Below, piece by piece: positions 1-8,362 of a DNA stretch of 64,000 nt. Position 1 is the first letter of the stretch; each line of letters opens with the position of its first letter. The translations under genes were made by a program, and so were the position numbers. The notes beneath the pieces are model-generated. The model was not told the DNA's origin. It did not search any database and saw nothing but the letters and a program-made list of their open reading frames with translations. The DNA comes from an uncultured bacterium (GTDB lineage Bacteria > Bacillota_I > Bacilli_A > Erysipelotrichales > Erysipelotrichaceae), in assembly GCA_903847945.1 (NCBI GenBank), contig CAINEY010000011.1, forward strand, positions 124,001 to 188,000, given 5' to 3'.

Positions 1-314
1 CCGCCGCTGACACGTACTCGGCGCGTCCAGGGCATTCTGAACATCAAACCGGATTAACGGTGGATCTGAATGCGGGAGATGGATCGATTGGTCTCTTTGT
101 GAATACGGGAACCTATCGGTGGGTGAGTGTCAACAGTTGGCGTTATGGCTTTATCTTGCGCTTTCCTGAAGACAAGACCGATATCACCGGCTACATGTTT
201 GAACCCTGGCATTATCGGTACGTAGGAATCGAAACAGCCACGACTTTACATGAGCTAGGTATCACCTATGATGAATACGCTGTCTGGATCCATGAATCGA
301 AACGGATACCTTAA
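1..314 (+). CDS. D-alanyl-D-alanine carboxypeptidase, VanY/LdcB type (5' end cut by window)
   Basis: The reading frame is open from base 3 to the TAA at 312-314, so this is the C-terminal ~100 residues of a gene that starts before the window; a GTG at 60 is internal. The visible part carries the M15B peptidase zinc ligands: the His and Asp of SEHQTGLTVDLN and the last His of EPWHYRYV. Enzymes of this family trim the D-Ala (or L,D-linked) end of peptidoglycan stem peptides outside the membrane. The N-terminal signal or anchor is not visible. corA follows after 11 bases and has its own ribosome binding site. The family is certain from the motifs; whether it acts on D,D or L,D bonds cannot be told. 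Confidence 0.9.
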   Translation, partial: AADTYSARPGHSEHQTGLTVDLNAGDGSIGLFVNTGTYRWVSVNSWRYGFILRFPEDKTDITGYMFEPWHYRYVGIETATTLHELGITYDEYAVWIHESKRIP

Positions 315-325
315 AGGAGAACGTT

Positions 326-1306
326 ATGTTTGACTATCCCAATGGAGTGACTCTGTATAATGCCGAATCGGTGATCAATGTCCCGTATTCAACCTATGTG
401 GATCCCAAAACCAAACCGAAGCTGAAAGACAGTGTGACCTGGATCAATCTGGATGATTCCGTCGCGTTCAATGACGGTTTTACGTTACTGGAGAGCTTGG
501 ATCTTCATCCGCTGGTGTTGGAACAAGCCCAGGAACAGGATCGTCGTCCGTCCTTGACCCAGTTCGGGAATGACCTCTTCATCGTCGGAAAGATGATGTA
601 TTACGAAAAAGAAGCCCTGATTTTTGAACAGGTTTCGCTGATCTTCCGTAAAGACGTCTTGATTACCGTGGGGACGTATGCCGGCGATGTGTTTGATCCC
701 ATCCGTCAACGGTTGATGAATCCGGATGATCCTCTACGCGATCAAGGTTCGGATTATCTGTTGTACACGCTTTTGGATCGCATGGTGGACGCGTATTTCG
801 ATGTGATCGATCAGATCGAAGAAGACGTGGAGACGTTGGAAGAACGGGTCCTGATGAATCATTCCTCCACCATCCTGCACGATATCCGTACCCTCAAACG
901 CGATCTCTTGGACATGCATAAACACATTTGGCCTTTACGCGACGTGCTTTCCCGCTTATCGCACGGGGAGAAGAAGATTTCCGAGAACACTCAGCTTTAT
1001 CTGCGCGATGTTCAGGATCATCTCTATCAGGTCTTGGATTCCGTTGAAACGTTACGCGATGTGCTCTCGTCGCTGGTGGATATTTACCTCTCCAACGCCT
1101 CGATCAAGATGAACGAAATCATGAAAGTCCTCACGGTCATTTCGACGATCTTCATCCCCTTGACATTCATTGCGGGGGTCTACGGGATGAACTTCAGGGT
1201 CATGCCGGAAATCGAATGGCCCTATGGCTACGCCTTTGCGTTGATCCTGATGGCTGGAGTTGCGTTGGCCATGATTCTCTACTTCAGGCGAAAGAAGTGG
1301 TTTTGA
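326..1306 (+). CDS. corA: CorA family magnesium transporter
   Basis: A 326-residue protein with the CorA plan: a long acidic, helical cytoplasmic N-terminal domain (about residues 1-265) including the long stalk helix, then two C-terminal membrane helices. The signature YGMNF sits at about 286-290 at the end of the first membrane helix, and the protein ends in the basic RRKKWF expected on the cytoplasmic side. CorA channels form pentamers that admit Mg2+ (sometimes Co2+ or Ni2+). AAAGGAGA is placed well before the ATG at 326. It may be co-transcribed with the carboxypeptidase 11 bases upstream. A zinc-exporting (ZntB-like) role cannot be excluded, but the GMN motif and length fit CorA. Confidence 0.93.
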   Translation: MFDYPNGVTLYNAESVINVPYSTYVDPKTKPKLKDSVTWINLDDSVAFNDGFTLLESLDLHPLVLEQAQEQDRRPSLTQFGNDLFIVGKMMYYEKEALIFEQVSLIFRKDVLITVGTYAGDVFDPIRQRLMNPDDPLRDQGSDYLLYTLLDRMVDAYFDVIDQIEEDVETLEERVLMNHSSTILHDIRTLKRDLLDMHKHIWPLRDVLSRLSHGEKKISENTQLYLRDVQDHLYQVLDSVETLRDVLSSLVDIYLSNASIKMNEIMKVLTVISTIFIPLTFIAGVYGMNFRVMPEIEWPYGYAFALILMAGVALAMILYFRRKKWF

Positions 1307-1340
1307 GGCATAATGCGCACAATCACGGTAAAATAAACCC

Positions 1341-2048
1341 ATGAACCCCTTGATTCGATTGCCTTTGGAAGGCACCACCAACACCCGCGATCTGGGCGGG
1401 TATCCCACCCGAGACGGTCATGCGACCGCTTGGCAGGTTTTCCTGCGCTCGGATGATCTTCATTCCATCACCGAAAAAGACAAAGAGCTTCTGCACGAGT
1501 ACGGGTTGACCACGGTCTTGGATCTGCGTGCGACCGTCGAACTGAAAGATCGGCCCAATCCTTACGCCAAGAACCCGGATGTGCGCTATTATCATGTATC
1601 CCTGCATGAAGCGGCCGGTCAGACACCACCCTCGGATTTACCTTACGATGCGCTCAAACACCTCTACAAAATTATCCTTGAACAATCCAAACCGCAAATC
1701 AAAGCCGCGGTTGAGATCTTGGCCAGAAGTCGGGGTGTCACGTTGTTTCATTGCGCGGCGGGAAAGGATCGCACCGGGATCTTGGCTGCGTTGATCCTGG
1801 GACTGGTCAATGTCCCCAACCGCGACATCGTATCCAATTATGAAGTCAGTTACACGAATCTGCGCCGCAATGCCTACTTCAAAGCCAACGCCCAGCATCA
1901 CAACGCTATGATGTATTCCGTCAATGATTTCATGGAAGAAACCCTGGTTTATCTGCGTGAACACTACGGCACCATCGAAGCCTACCTCGAAGGTATCGGG
2001 GTCAGTGCGGACGACTTGAATGCGTTGAAGCGCAAGTTTACCGTATGA
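1341..2048 (+). CDS. Tyrosine/serine protein phosphatase (Y_phosphatase3 family)
   Basis: A 235-residue cysteine phosphatase. The CX5R loop HCAAGKDRTG has the nucleophile Cys138 and Arg144, and the N-terminal NTRDLGGY motif (about 14-21) is typical of the PF13350 family, whose members dephosphorylate phosphotyrosine and, in some bacteria, phosphoinositides. No signal peptide is visible, so it should be cytoplasmic. A TAAAAT box at 1329-1334 ends six bases before the ATG with no Shine-Dalgarno site, so the transcript may be leaderless. The stop overlaps the start of the following SDR gene (ATGA), indicating translational coupling. The substrate is unknown. Confidence 0.85.
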   Translation: MNPLIRLPLEGTTNTRDLGGYPTRDGHATAWQVFLRSDDLHSITEKDKELLHEYGLTTVLDLRATVELKDRPNPYAKNPDVRYYHVSLHEAAGQTPPSDLPYDALKHLYKIILEQSKPQIKAAVEILARSRGVTLFHCAAGKDRTGILAALILGLVNVPNRDIVSNYEVSYTNLRRNAYFKANAQHHNAMMYSVNDFMEETLVYLREHYGTIEAYLEGIGVSADDLNALKRKFTV

Positions 2049-2821
2049 CCACCTTTACGCTCATCACCGGAGCCAGCAGCGGCTTAGGTAAAGATTTCGC
2101 TTTGGAGTACGCCAAGGCCAAACAGAACCTGATTCTGGTTGCCCGACGGAAAGACCGCTTGGACGAACTCGCTGAAACGTGTCGGACGACGTATAACGTA
2201 CGGGTCGAAGTGTTTGCGGTGGACTTAGCTCAAGCGGAAGCTGTATCGACGTTTTTGGATAACTTGGATCCCGCCTGGTTTATCGATCGGCTGATCAACA
2301 ATGCCGGATTCGGGTGGCACGGTTCGTACGAAGACAGTGATCCGGAAACGCTGACATCCATGATCGATGTCAATGTGAAAGCACTCAGTGTACTGGCGTA
2401 TCACGTGATTCCCGCGATGAAAACCAATCGTCAAGGCGAGATCCTCAATGTTGCTTCGATGGCTGCCTTTACGCCCGGTCCGTACATGACGGAGTATTAT
2501 GCCACCAAAGCCTATGTGTTATCCTTTTCGATGGCCTTACGCGAAGAGCTGAAACCTTACGGCATCAAGGTCGCCGCATTGTGCCCGGGACCGGTCCACA
2601 CGGAATTTTTCAAGGTGGCAGCCAATACACCTAATGGGTTAATGGGTGCCATCACGCTGGAGAGCTTACCGGTGGTCCGTAAAGCGATCCGTGGATTAGC
2701 GCGGAATCATTCCGTGACGGTACCCGGACTGCCGTTCAAACTGGGACGTGTCGCCATGAAACTGGTGCCTCGGTCGATCTCCGCCAAAATCATTGCCAAT
2801 GTTCAAAAAACCCGGGGTTAA
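2045..2821 (+). CDS. Short-chain dehydrogenase/reductase
   Basis: A 258-residue classical SDR. It shows the cofactor motif TGASSGLG (about 8-15), the NNAG motif (about 85-88), and the catalytic Ser138, Tyr151 and Lys155 (YYATK). The basic ARRKDR after the second strand suggests NADP(H) preference. Its C-terminal part resembles DltE/YqjQ-like SDRs, but the substrate cannot be read from sequence. It is coupled to the upstream phosphatase by an ATGA overlap. Its TAA stop lies in the loop of a palindromic terminator and overlaps, in opposite orientation, the stop of queT (TTAA shared). Confidence 0.88.
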   Translation: MTTFTLITGASSGLGKDFALEYAKAKQNLILVARRKDRLDELAETCRTTYNVRVEVFAVDLAQAEAVSTFLDNLDPAWFIDRLINNAGFGWHGSYEDSDPETLTSMIDVNVKALSVLAYHVIPAMKTNRQGEILNVASMAAFTPGPYMTEYYATKAYVLSFSMALREELKPYGIKVAALCPGPVHTEFFKVAANTPNGLMGAITLESLPVVRKAIRGLARNHSVTVPGLPFKLGRVAMKLVPRSISAKIIANVQKTRG

Positions 2822-2832
2822 CCCGGGTTTTT
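2806..2832. terminator. Bidirectional terminator with both stop codons in its loop
   Basis: A CCCGGG / CCCGGG stem (2811-2816 and 2822-2827) is flanked by AAAAA and TTTTT. The loop GTTAA holds the TAA stops of the SDR gene (+) and queT (-), so one hairpin serves both convergent genes. Confidence 0.85.
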
Positions 2833-3339
2833 CGTGAAGAGTTTCGTGGATTCGATGGCCTTCAGGAGTGGAATCCCCAGAAGGATCACACTGAGGGCCT
2901 GTCCGGCAGCGACGCTGAGGGCATAAAACCCAAAGCCGATCCAAGTCAAGGGTCCAAAGGCGACGGAGAGTTCGGCACCGATGATCAGCGCGTTGAGGAC
3001 GATGGGCGCTGCGATCGAGATGATCGGGATCTTCTTGACCTTTAGGTGTTGGAAGTTGTAAGTGATCAAGGCTGCCATGAAGGTCGCCAAGGTTCCCCAC
3101 ACCACATCGTAATACCCGAGAATATTGAGGCCGGTGGCGGCTCCGATGAGGTTGGTCAATGCACAACCTAAAGTCAAACCGCCGATGCCCAGCGGAGAGA
3201 GCAGCGGAAGAAGGGTCATCGCTTCGGCGATGCGCACCTGGACGGGTCCAAAGCTATAAGGAGCCAAGGCCAGGGATAAAGCGGTATAGAGGGCACCGAT
3301 CATGGCGATGATCAGCCATCGACGAGTTTTTTGTTTCAT
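2818..3339 (-). CDS. queT: QueT-type queuosine precursor transporter (ECF S component)
   Basis: A 173-residue, highly hydrophobic protein with about five membrane helices. The SFGPVQVRIAEAMTLLPLL segment near residues 29-47 is characteristic of the QueT family (COG4708), the substrate-binding S component of an ECF transporter for queuosine precursors (preQ0/preQ1). The energising EcfA/EcfT module is not in this window. AAGGAG is placed before the ATG at 3339. A minus-strand TACAAT (3360-3365) abuts the plus-strand TATAAT of tcdA, giving face-to-face promoters. It is a neighbour of a tRNA-modification gene (tcdA), but on the opposite strand. Confidence 0.85.
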   Translation of the reverse strand: MKQKTRRWLIIAMIGALYTALSLALAPYSFGPVQVRIAEAMTLLPLLSPLGIGGLTLGCALTNLIGAATGLNILGYYDVVWGTLATFMAALITYNFQHLKVKKIPIISIAAPIVLNALIIGAELSVAFGPLTWIGFGFYALSVAAGQALSVILLGIPLLKAIESTKLFTKNPG

Positions 3340-3359
3340 GGCTACTCCTTAACGGGAGT

Positions 3360-3371
3360 ATTGTATATAAT
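3360..3371. promoter_or_regulatory. Back-to-back -10 boxes of the divergent queT and tcdA genes
   Basis: The plus strand reads TATAAT at 3366-3371 (for tcdA); the minus strand reads TACAAT from 3365 to 3360 (for queT). The two hexamers are directly adjacent, so polymerase at one should exclude the other. No good -35 box was seen for either. Confidence 0.55.
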
Positions 3372-3390
3372 GAATGCGGAAATCGCAAGC

Positions 3391-4086
3391 ATGACTTCAC
3401 CCTTTACGCGCATTACCTACGTCCTTTCCGATCAGCAATTCCAGCGCCTTCAACAATCGAAAGTGTTGGTTTTTGGGTTGGGTGGGGTAGGATCCTTCGT
3501 GTGTGAGGCGTTAGTTCGCAGCGGCATCGGAACCCTTGGGGTGGTGGATCATGACGTGATCGACATCACCAACCTCAACCGGCAACTCATTGCGACGATG
3601 GCTTCGGTGGGTCAAAAAAAGACCGATCTCATGCGGGATCGGTGTTTGAGCATCAATCCAAACCTCAACGTGAGAACGTATCCCGTGTTCTTTCCCGATC
3701 CGAGCATTGACGTAGGCAATTATGATCTGGTGATCGATGCGATCGACAGTGTGCCCTCCAAGATCGCCCTGATGTCGGCATGTCAGGCTGCCGGGATCCA
3801 GGAAATCATGAGTTTGGGAACCGGCAAACGTGTGGATCCGACCCAGCTCAAGGTCACCACGCTGTATCAAACTTCCGGAGATCCCTTGGCGAAGAAGGTG
3901 CGATCCTTGGCCAAGAAAGCCGGACTGCAGGATGTGAAGGTCATCACCTCGGACGAGTTGCCGCTCACCTCTCTTCAGGTTCGATCTCCGGGTGAAAAGG
4001 TCATCGTACCCTCGATGATCTTCGTTCCGGCCAGTGCAGGCCTACTCATCGCTCAACAAGCCGTCAAAACACTGGCGGGGGAATGA
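3391..4086 (+). CDS. tcdA: tRNA threonylcarbamoyladenosine dehydratase (TcdA/CsdL)
   Basis: A ThiF/E1-like adenylating enzyme with the nucleotide loop GLGGVGS at about 29-35, an acidic VVDHDVIDITNLNRQ segment that binds ATP/Mg2+, and a C-terminal half typical of TcdA. The enzyme cyclises t6A to ct6A at position 37 of ANN-decoding tRNAs, using ATP. I chose the ATG at 3391 (231 residues): earlier in-frame starts at 3331 and 3370 overlap queT or the -10 box at 3366-3371, and known family members begin just before the FSR/FTR-like motif seen here at residues 5-7. No cysteine-desulfurase partner is adjacent; one lies 3 kb downstream. Confidence 0.88.
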   Translation: MTSPFTRITYVLSDQQFQRLQQSKVLVFGLGGVGSFVCEALVRSGIGTLGVVDHDVIDITNLNRQLIATMASVGQKKTDLMRDRCLSINPNLNVRTYPVFFPDPSIDVGNYDLVIDAIDSVPSKIALMSACQAAGIQEIMSLGTGKRVDPTQLKVTTLYQTSGDPLAKKVRSLAKKAGLQDVKVITSDELPLTSLQVRSPGEKVIVPSMIFVPASAGLLIAQQAVKTLAGE

Positions 4087-4114
4087 TGTATAATAAGTGG
4101 GACAAAGGGAGCCT

Positions 4115-4834
4115 ATGGAAAAAGAACTCAAAATCGCGGTACTGATCGATGCTGACAACGTCTCGGACAAGTATGTCAAAGTTATTTTCGATGAAGTCCT
4201 CAATCATGGAACAGCCACCTACAAACGCATTTACGGGGATTGGACCAAACCCCAATTCGCCCAATGGAAGAATGTGCTGCTTAATTACAGCATTTCCCCC
4301 ATCCAGCAATATGCTTACACTCAAGGCAAGAATGCCACGGATGCAGCATTGATCATTGATGCGATGGACATCTTGTATTCGGGCAATGTCGACGGGTTCT
4401 GCATCGTTTCCTCCGACAGCGACTTTACCCGATTAGCCTCCCGTTTGCGGGAAGCCGGCAAGTTTGTCTTGGGGATGGGTGAGAAGAAAACCCCGCAGGC
4501 TTTTATCTCGGCCTGTGAGAAATTCAAGTATCTGGAGATCCTCCTGACTGACAAGACTACTGAACCCAACGACGAGAAGAACGTCAAGGCATCCAAGAGC
4601 GAACTTAACCAAATCATCACCTCCATCATCGTGGAGAACAGCGATGATGACGGGTGGGTATTCATGGGTGAAATCGGGAACATTCTTTCCAAGCGCATGC
4701 CGGAATTCGATACCCGTAACTACGGTTACCCCAAACTGACACCGCTCATTTCTTCGTTCAAGAACTTTGAAGTGCAGTCCCGTAAGACCCCCAACCCCAA
4801 CATCACGCACAAGTACGTGCGCATCAAAGAGTGA
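4115..4834 (+). CDS. NYN-domain nuclease with C-terminal OST-HTH/LOTUS domain
   Basis: A 239-residue, two-domain protein. Residues 6-150 form a NYN (PIN-like) domain with the acidic set Asp12 and Asp14 (LIDADN), Asp76 (NATDAA) and Asp101/Asp103 (SSDSDF), typical of metal-dependent RNases. Residues about 165-239 match the OST-HTH (LOTUS) winged helix, which binds RNA, probably G-rich or G-quadruplex RNA, in other proteins. The pairing is widespread in bacteria, but its targets are mostly unknown. The ATG at 4115 follows AAAGGGAG; an upstream GTG at 4097 would put the start before that site. A TATAAT lies at about 4091. It is coupled to murB by overlapping ends. Confidence 0.87.
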   Translation: MEKELKIAVLIDADNVSDKYVKVIFDEVLNHGTATYKRIYGDWTKPQFAQWKNVLLNYSISPIQQYAYTQGKNATDAALIIDAMDILYSGNVDGFCIVSSDSDFTRLASRLREAGKFVLGMGEKKTPQAFISACEKFKYLEILLTDKTTEPNDEKNVKASKSELNQIITSIIVENSDDDGWVFMGEIGNILSKRMPEFDTRNYGYPKLTPLISSFKNFEVQSRKTPNPNITHKYVRIKE

Positions 4835-5712
4835 CCATGACGTATCTGACCTTAACCAACACTTCCCTCAAACGTTTCAATTCCTTAGGGTTGAACTCCA
4901 CCGCAGCGACGGTGTATTTGCCTTTGGAAACCCAAGGGTTGATCGAAGTACTCAAGCTGACCGCCTCCAAGAAACGCATTTTGATCGGTAAAGGGTGCAA
5001 CATCCTCTTATCGCGTGATCATTACGATGAATCATATGCCTTTATTGTGACCACGATGGCGGATGATCTGCAAGTCCATGATCACGAGTTGGTCGTGGAA
5101 ACGGGCTTATCGTTGAATCGCTTAGCGTGGTTTGCCCAGGAACAAGCCTTGGACGGTTATGCCTTCTTGGAAGATATTCCGGGAACCGTGGGTGGAGCTC
5201 TCATCATGAATGCAGGGCAATTCGATGAAGAGATCGGACCCTTGGTCCACTGGATCGAAGTGTTCGACCTCTACGACAATACCGTACACTGCATCAAACC
5301 GAACCCCGGTTTCTTTACCTACCGTCATTCCGAATTGGCCTCCCATCAGGTCGTTCTGCGGGCCGGACTCAAAGCCGTGCCGGGCAATGAAGAGAAGAAT
5401 TTGGATAAGATTCTCGACATCAAAAAGAAACGCTATTTGAAACAACCCCGGAAGTATCCCAATGCCGGTTCCGTGTTCAAACGTCCCAAGAAAGACGGCC
5501 AGGAGTTTTACACCTGGAAACTCTTCGATGAAGTGGGTTTACGCGGTTATCGCATCGGGGATGCGCAAGTCTCTGAAAAACATCCGGGATTCATTGTCAA
5601 CTTGGGCCATGCGACCCCCAACGAGATGACCTCGCTGGTCAAAGAATGCATGGATCGCGTTAAGCATCATTTTGACATTACGTTAGAACTGGAGTGGCGT
5701 GTCATTGACTGA
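4831..5712 (+). CDS. murB: UDP-N-acetylenolpyruvoylglucosamine reductase
   Basis: MurB makes UDP-MurNAc from enolpyruvyl-UDP-GlcNAc with NADPH and FAD, the second committed step of peptidoglycan synthesis. The 293-residue protein shows the FAD-binding GKGCNILLS segment, the EDIPGTVGGALIMNAG motif, the proton-donor Ser in NAGSVFKRP, and the C-terminal Glu in VSEKHPGFIVN, the arrangement of the shorter Gram-positive (type II) enzymes. Translation starts at GTG 4831 or ATG 4837; GTG overlaps the stop of the NYN gene. The last 14 bases overlap hflX. Its presence shows that the organism makes a cell wall. Confidence 0.94.
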   Translation: MTMTYLTLTNTSLKRFNSLGLNSTAATVYLPLETQGLIEVLKLTASKKRILIGKGCNILLSRDHYDESYAFIVTTMADDLQVHDHELVVETGLSLNRLAWFAQEQALDGYAFLEDIPGTVGGALIMNAGQFDEEIGPLVHWIEVFDLYDNTVHCIKPNPGFFTYRHSELASHQVVLRAGLKAVPGNEEKNLDKILDIKKKRYLKQPRKYPNAGSVFKRPKKDGQEFYTWKLFDEVGLRGYRIGDAQVSEKHPGFIVNLGHATPNEMTSLVKECMDRVKHHFDITLELEWRVID

Positions 5713-6961
5713 AACCTTACTGGTGGCAGTACGCCATCAAAACGATGCGGATTATGAAGACCGGTTAGCGGAAACCGTGCGTTTGATCGAAGCGGCGGAT
5801 TTTTCGTTGGCGTTGACAGTCATCCAGGCGATGGAAGAAGAGAATGTCCCTTCCTACGTCAAGAGCGGAAAACTCGATGAGATTCGCCATCACATTGACG
5901 CCCAATCCATCGATCTGGTCATCACCCAGGATGAACTGAGCCCGTCTCAACACCGCAATCTGGAATCGGCTTTAGGGGTCGATGTGATCGATCGGACCCA
6001 GCTGATTTTAGCCATCTTTGCCTCCCGGGCCAAGACCCGTGAAGCCAAACTGCAGGTCCAAGTCGCCACGATGCGGTACTTGTTGCCGCGCACCCTCATC
6101 AACGTCACCTCGTATGCGGGACGTCAACAGGGGGGCGGAGCTCGTACCCGCGGTTCCGGCGAACAGAAATTGGAACTGATGAAACGGGCGACTGAACGCC
6201 AGCTGCACAAGGCTGAAGCGGAACTGGCCGAGATGGAAGATCAACGGGCGGTTCAACGCCGTCAGCGTCAAAAGAATCAACTCTTTACCGTAGCTTTGGT
6301 GGGGTACACCAACGCCGGGAAATCGACCCTCTTGAATGCCCTGGTGAAGTATGCCGGAGAGGAAGAATCGAAGCAAGTGTCGATGAAGGACCGGCTCTTT
6401 GAAACGCTTCAAACGGCCTCCCGACGGATTGCCCTTAACGGTCAACCCATGATCATTACCGATACGGTTGGTTTTGTATCGCACTTGCCGCACACGTTGG
6501 TCAAAGCCTTTCGTTCGACTTTGGAAGAAGTCAATGATGCGGATCTGTTGGTGCATGTCGTGGATGGTTCGTCGCCCTTAGCCGGACGACAAGCCGAAGT
6601 CACGTTGGAAACACTGATAGAAATCGAAGCGGATCAACAACCGCGCATCACGGTCTACAACAAGTCCGATAAAGCCTGGTCGGCCGTTCCGGCCGAAGCC
6701 TTAGCCATCAGTGCCCTGAATGGGCAAGGCATCGCTGAATTGGTGAGTGAACTTATCCGACAGATGGATCGTCTGCAACCCATTCTCAGTTATCACATTC
6801 CCTATGAACACATGGCATTAGTGAGTGCCTTAAAGAAAACGTATCCGGTGGTGTCCCTGGTGAATACCGATACGGGTACCCTCATCAAAGTGCGTGCGCA
6901 TGCGGTGTATGAACCGGCTAAAGCCTACTTGATCTCCTCACACGAACGGGCATCGTCATAG
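5699..6961 (+). CDS. hflX: Ribosome-associated GTPase HflX
   Basis: A 420-residue GTPase that splits stalled or hibernating 70S ribosomes. The N-terminal HflX domain (about 1-190) contains the conserved glycine-rich GGGARTRGSGEQKLE, followed by a coiled-coil linker. The G domain has the P-loop GYTNAGKST (202-210), DTVGF (G3), NKSD (G4) and SALNG (G5). The GTG at 5699 follows GGAG inside the end of murB. The TAG stop is part of the terminator hairpin at 6945-6971. Confidence 0.94.
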   Translation: MSLTETLLVAVRHQNDADYEDRLAETVRLIEAADFSLALTVIQAMEEENVPSYVKSGKLDEIRHHIDAQSIDLVITQDELSPSQHRNLESALGVDVIDRTQLILAIFASRAKTREAKLQVQVATMRYLLPRTLINVTSYAGRQQGGGARTRGSGEQKLELMKRATERQLHKAEAELAEMEDQRAVQRRQRQKNQLFTVALVGYTNAGKSTLLNALVKYAGEEESKQVSMKDRLFETLQTASRRIALNGQPMIITDTVGFVSHLPHTLVKAFRSTLEEVNDADLLVHVVDGSSPLAGRQAEVTLETLIEIEADQQPRITVYNKSDKAWSAVPAEALAISALNGQGIAELVSELIRQMDRLQPILSYHIPYEHMALVSALKKTYPVVSLVNTDTGTLIKVRAHAVYEPAKAYLISSHERASS

Positions 6962-6971
6962 CCCGTTTTTC
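6945..6971 (+). terminator. Terminator of the NYN-murB-hflX unit
   Basis: AACGGGC (6945-6951) pairs with GCCCGTT (6961-6967) and is followed by TTTT. The hflX stop codon lies at the base of the second arm. Confidence 0.8.
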
Positions 6972-6981
6972 GTTGAGGGTG

Positions 6982-6990
6982 TGCTACAAT
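6982..6990 (+). promoter_or_regulatory. Extended -10 promoter, leaderless type
   Basis: TGCTACAAT fits the extended TGnTATAAT -10 form. Only eight bases separate it from the ATG at 6999, so the expected start of transcription is within about two bases of the start codon. Confidence 0.6.
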
Positions 6991-6998
6991 AAGTCCGT

Positions 6999-8108
6999 AT
7001 GATTTACCTTGATTACAGTGCGACTACTCCGCTGGATCCCCGGGTCGCGGCGAAATGGATGGACGTGGAAACCCGTGTCTACGCCAATGCCAACAGTGCC
7101 CACGCATTAGGATTGGCTTCAAAAGCCATCAATGATGCGTCGTTGGCGGTGATGGCCGGATTCTTTGGTGTACCCGTCGAGTCGATCATCCCCACAGCTT
7201 CGGCCGTGGAAGCCAATAACTTTGCGTTAAAGGGACTCGCTTTGAAATACCCCAAGAAACGGCATGTGATCGTGTCCGCCTTGGAACACGCTTCACTGAT
7301 TGGTGCTGCCGGTTATCTGGCTCATCAAGGGTATGACGTGGATACGTTGCCCTTGACGCCGCAAGGCCTCTACGATGTGGAAGCACTGGATACCCTGATT
7401 CGTCCGGACACCCTGGTCGTCTCGTTGACAGCCGTGGATTCGGAAACCGGGAGCCGGCAACCCATCGAATCCTGTGCTGAGCGATGTCGTCTGCACCATG
7501 TCTTCTTTCATACCGATCTGACCCAACTGGTGGGTAAAGGTTCCTTTGATTTGTCCCATGTCGATTTGGCGACGGTTTCGGCCCACAAAGTCTACGGACC
7601 TAAAGGCATCGGCCTCTTGATCAAGAAGCCTCACGTGGGGATCGTCCCGCTCTTGCACGGGGGACACAGCGTTACCCCGTGGCGTGCGTCAACTCCGCCC
7701 AACGGTTTACTGGCAGCGTTTGCGGAGGCCTTGCGATTGGCGCATGACGAAGCCGATCAGCGCTTGGCGATCGTTCAAGCCCGTCACGATCAGGTGATCG
7801 CTGGATTACGTCAACAATCCCGCGTCACGATCAACCAGGCATCGCAGGCTTTGCCGCATTTCGTCAATTTCTCGATCGTGGGAACCCGACCCGAAGAGGG
7901 TTTGCGATACTTCTCCGATCACGGGATCTGCTTTTCATCGAAAAGTGCCTGCAGCGGTCAGGATGAAAAATCCGTTTCGGTGTATGCCATCACCGGTGAT
8001 GAAGCCTTGGCGATCTCTTCGTATCGCTTGGGACTATCGCATTTGACGACAGTAACAGAAATCGAAACCTTCTTGAGCGTCCTAGCGGACTATGTGGGGA
8101 CTCTATGA
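6999..8108 (+). CDS. Cysteine desulfurase (NifS/IscS-like, class V aminotransferase fold)
   Basis: A 369-residue PLP enzyme that removes sulfur from cysteine as an enzyme-bound persulfide. His97 stacks on PLP, Lys197 in SAHKVYG is the Schiff-base lysine, and Cys318 in SSKSACSG is the persulfide-forming cysteine on its mobile loop, as in the group I (NifS/IscS) enzymes. No IscU/SufU scaffold or ThiI is adjacent. Instead it is coupled by an ATGA overlap to a tiny thioredoxin and then to a thioredoxin-CcdA membrane protein, which suggests that its sulfur or redox output goes to thiol relay proteins. It could equally feed tRNA thiolation or Fe-S assembly encoded elsewhere. Confidence 0.9.
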   Translation: MIYLDYSATTPLDPRVAAKWMDVETRVYANANSAHALGLASKAINDASLAVMAGFFGVPVESIIPTASAVEANNFALKGLALKYPKKRHVIVSALEHASLIGAAGYLAHQGYDVDTLPLTPQGLYDVEALDTLIRPDTLVVSLTAVDSETGSRQPIESCAERCRLHHVFFHTDLTQLVGKGSFDLSHVDLATVSAHKVYGPKGIGLLIKKPHVGIVPLLHGGHSVTPWRASTPPNGLLAAFAEALRLAHDEADQRLAIVQARHDQVIAGLRQQSRVTINQASQALPHFVNFSIVGTRPEEGLRYFSDHGICFSSKSACSGQDEKSVSVYAITGDEALAISSYRLGLSHLTTVTEIETFLSVLADYVGTL

Positions 8109-8362
8109 CGATTATTGTGATCTCCGCGGTATGGTGTCACGCCTGTCTCTCCATGCGTAAAACCATCAACGCGATCAAAACCAAACATCCGGAATGGACG
8201 TGGATCGAATATGATCTGGACTTGGATGAAGATCAAGTCGCTCCGTTTAAAATCGGGAAGATCATTCCGGTCTTTATCGTTCAAAAAAATAACACCGAGG
8301 TCAAACGGATCGTCGGTGAACACAGCCTGAGTGCGTTAGAAAGCGAACTGTTGAATGCGTAA
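8105..8362 (+). CDS. Small thioredoxin-like protein
   Basis: An 85-residue protein with the redox motif WCHAC (Cys11 and Cys14) at the end of the first strand and a cis-Pro loop (GKIIPVF) near residue 60, enough for a minimal thioredoxin fold. It is shorter than classical thioredoxin (about 105) and has no signal peptide, so it should act in the cytosol. It overlaps the desulfurase gene (ATGA) and the following membrane gene by eight bases. It is a plausible reductant for the membrane protein or for the desulfurase persulfide. Confidence 0.8.
   Translation: MTIIVISAVWCHACLSMRKTINAIKTKHPEWTWIEYDLDLDEDQVAPFKIGKIIPVFIVQKNNTEVKRIVGEHSLSALESELLNA

Noticed and set aside
3331-3400. preQ1 riboswitch or Shine-Dalgarno-sequestering hairpin before queT
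   Set aside because: ACTCC and GGAGT flank the start region, but the first arm begins right after the -10 box and would mostly lie upstream of +1. There is no preQ1-type loop or A-rich tail, and the leader is too short.
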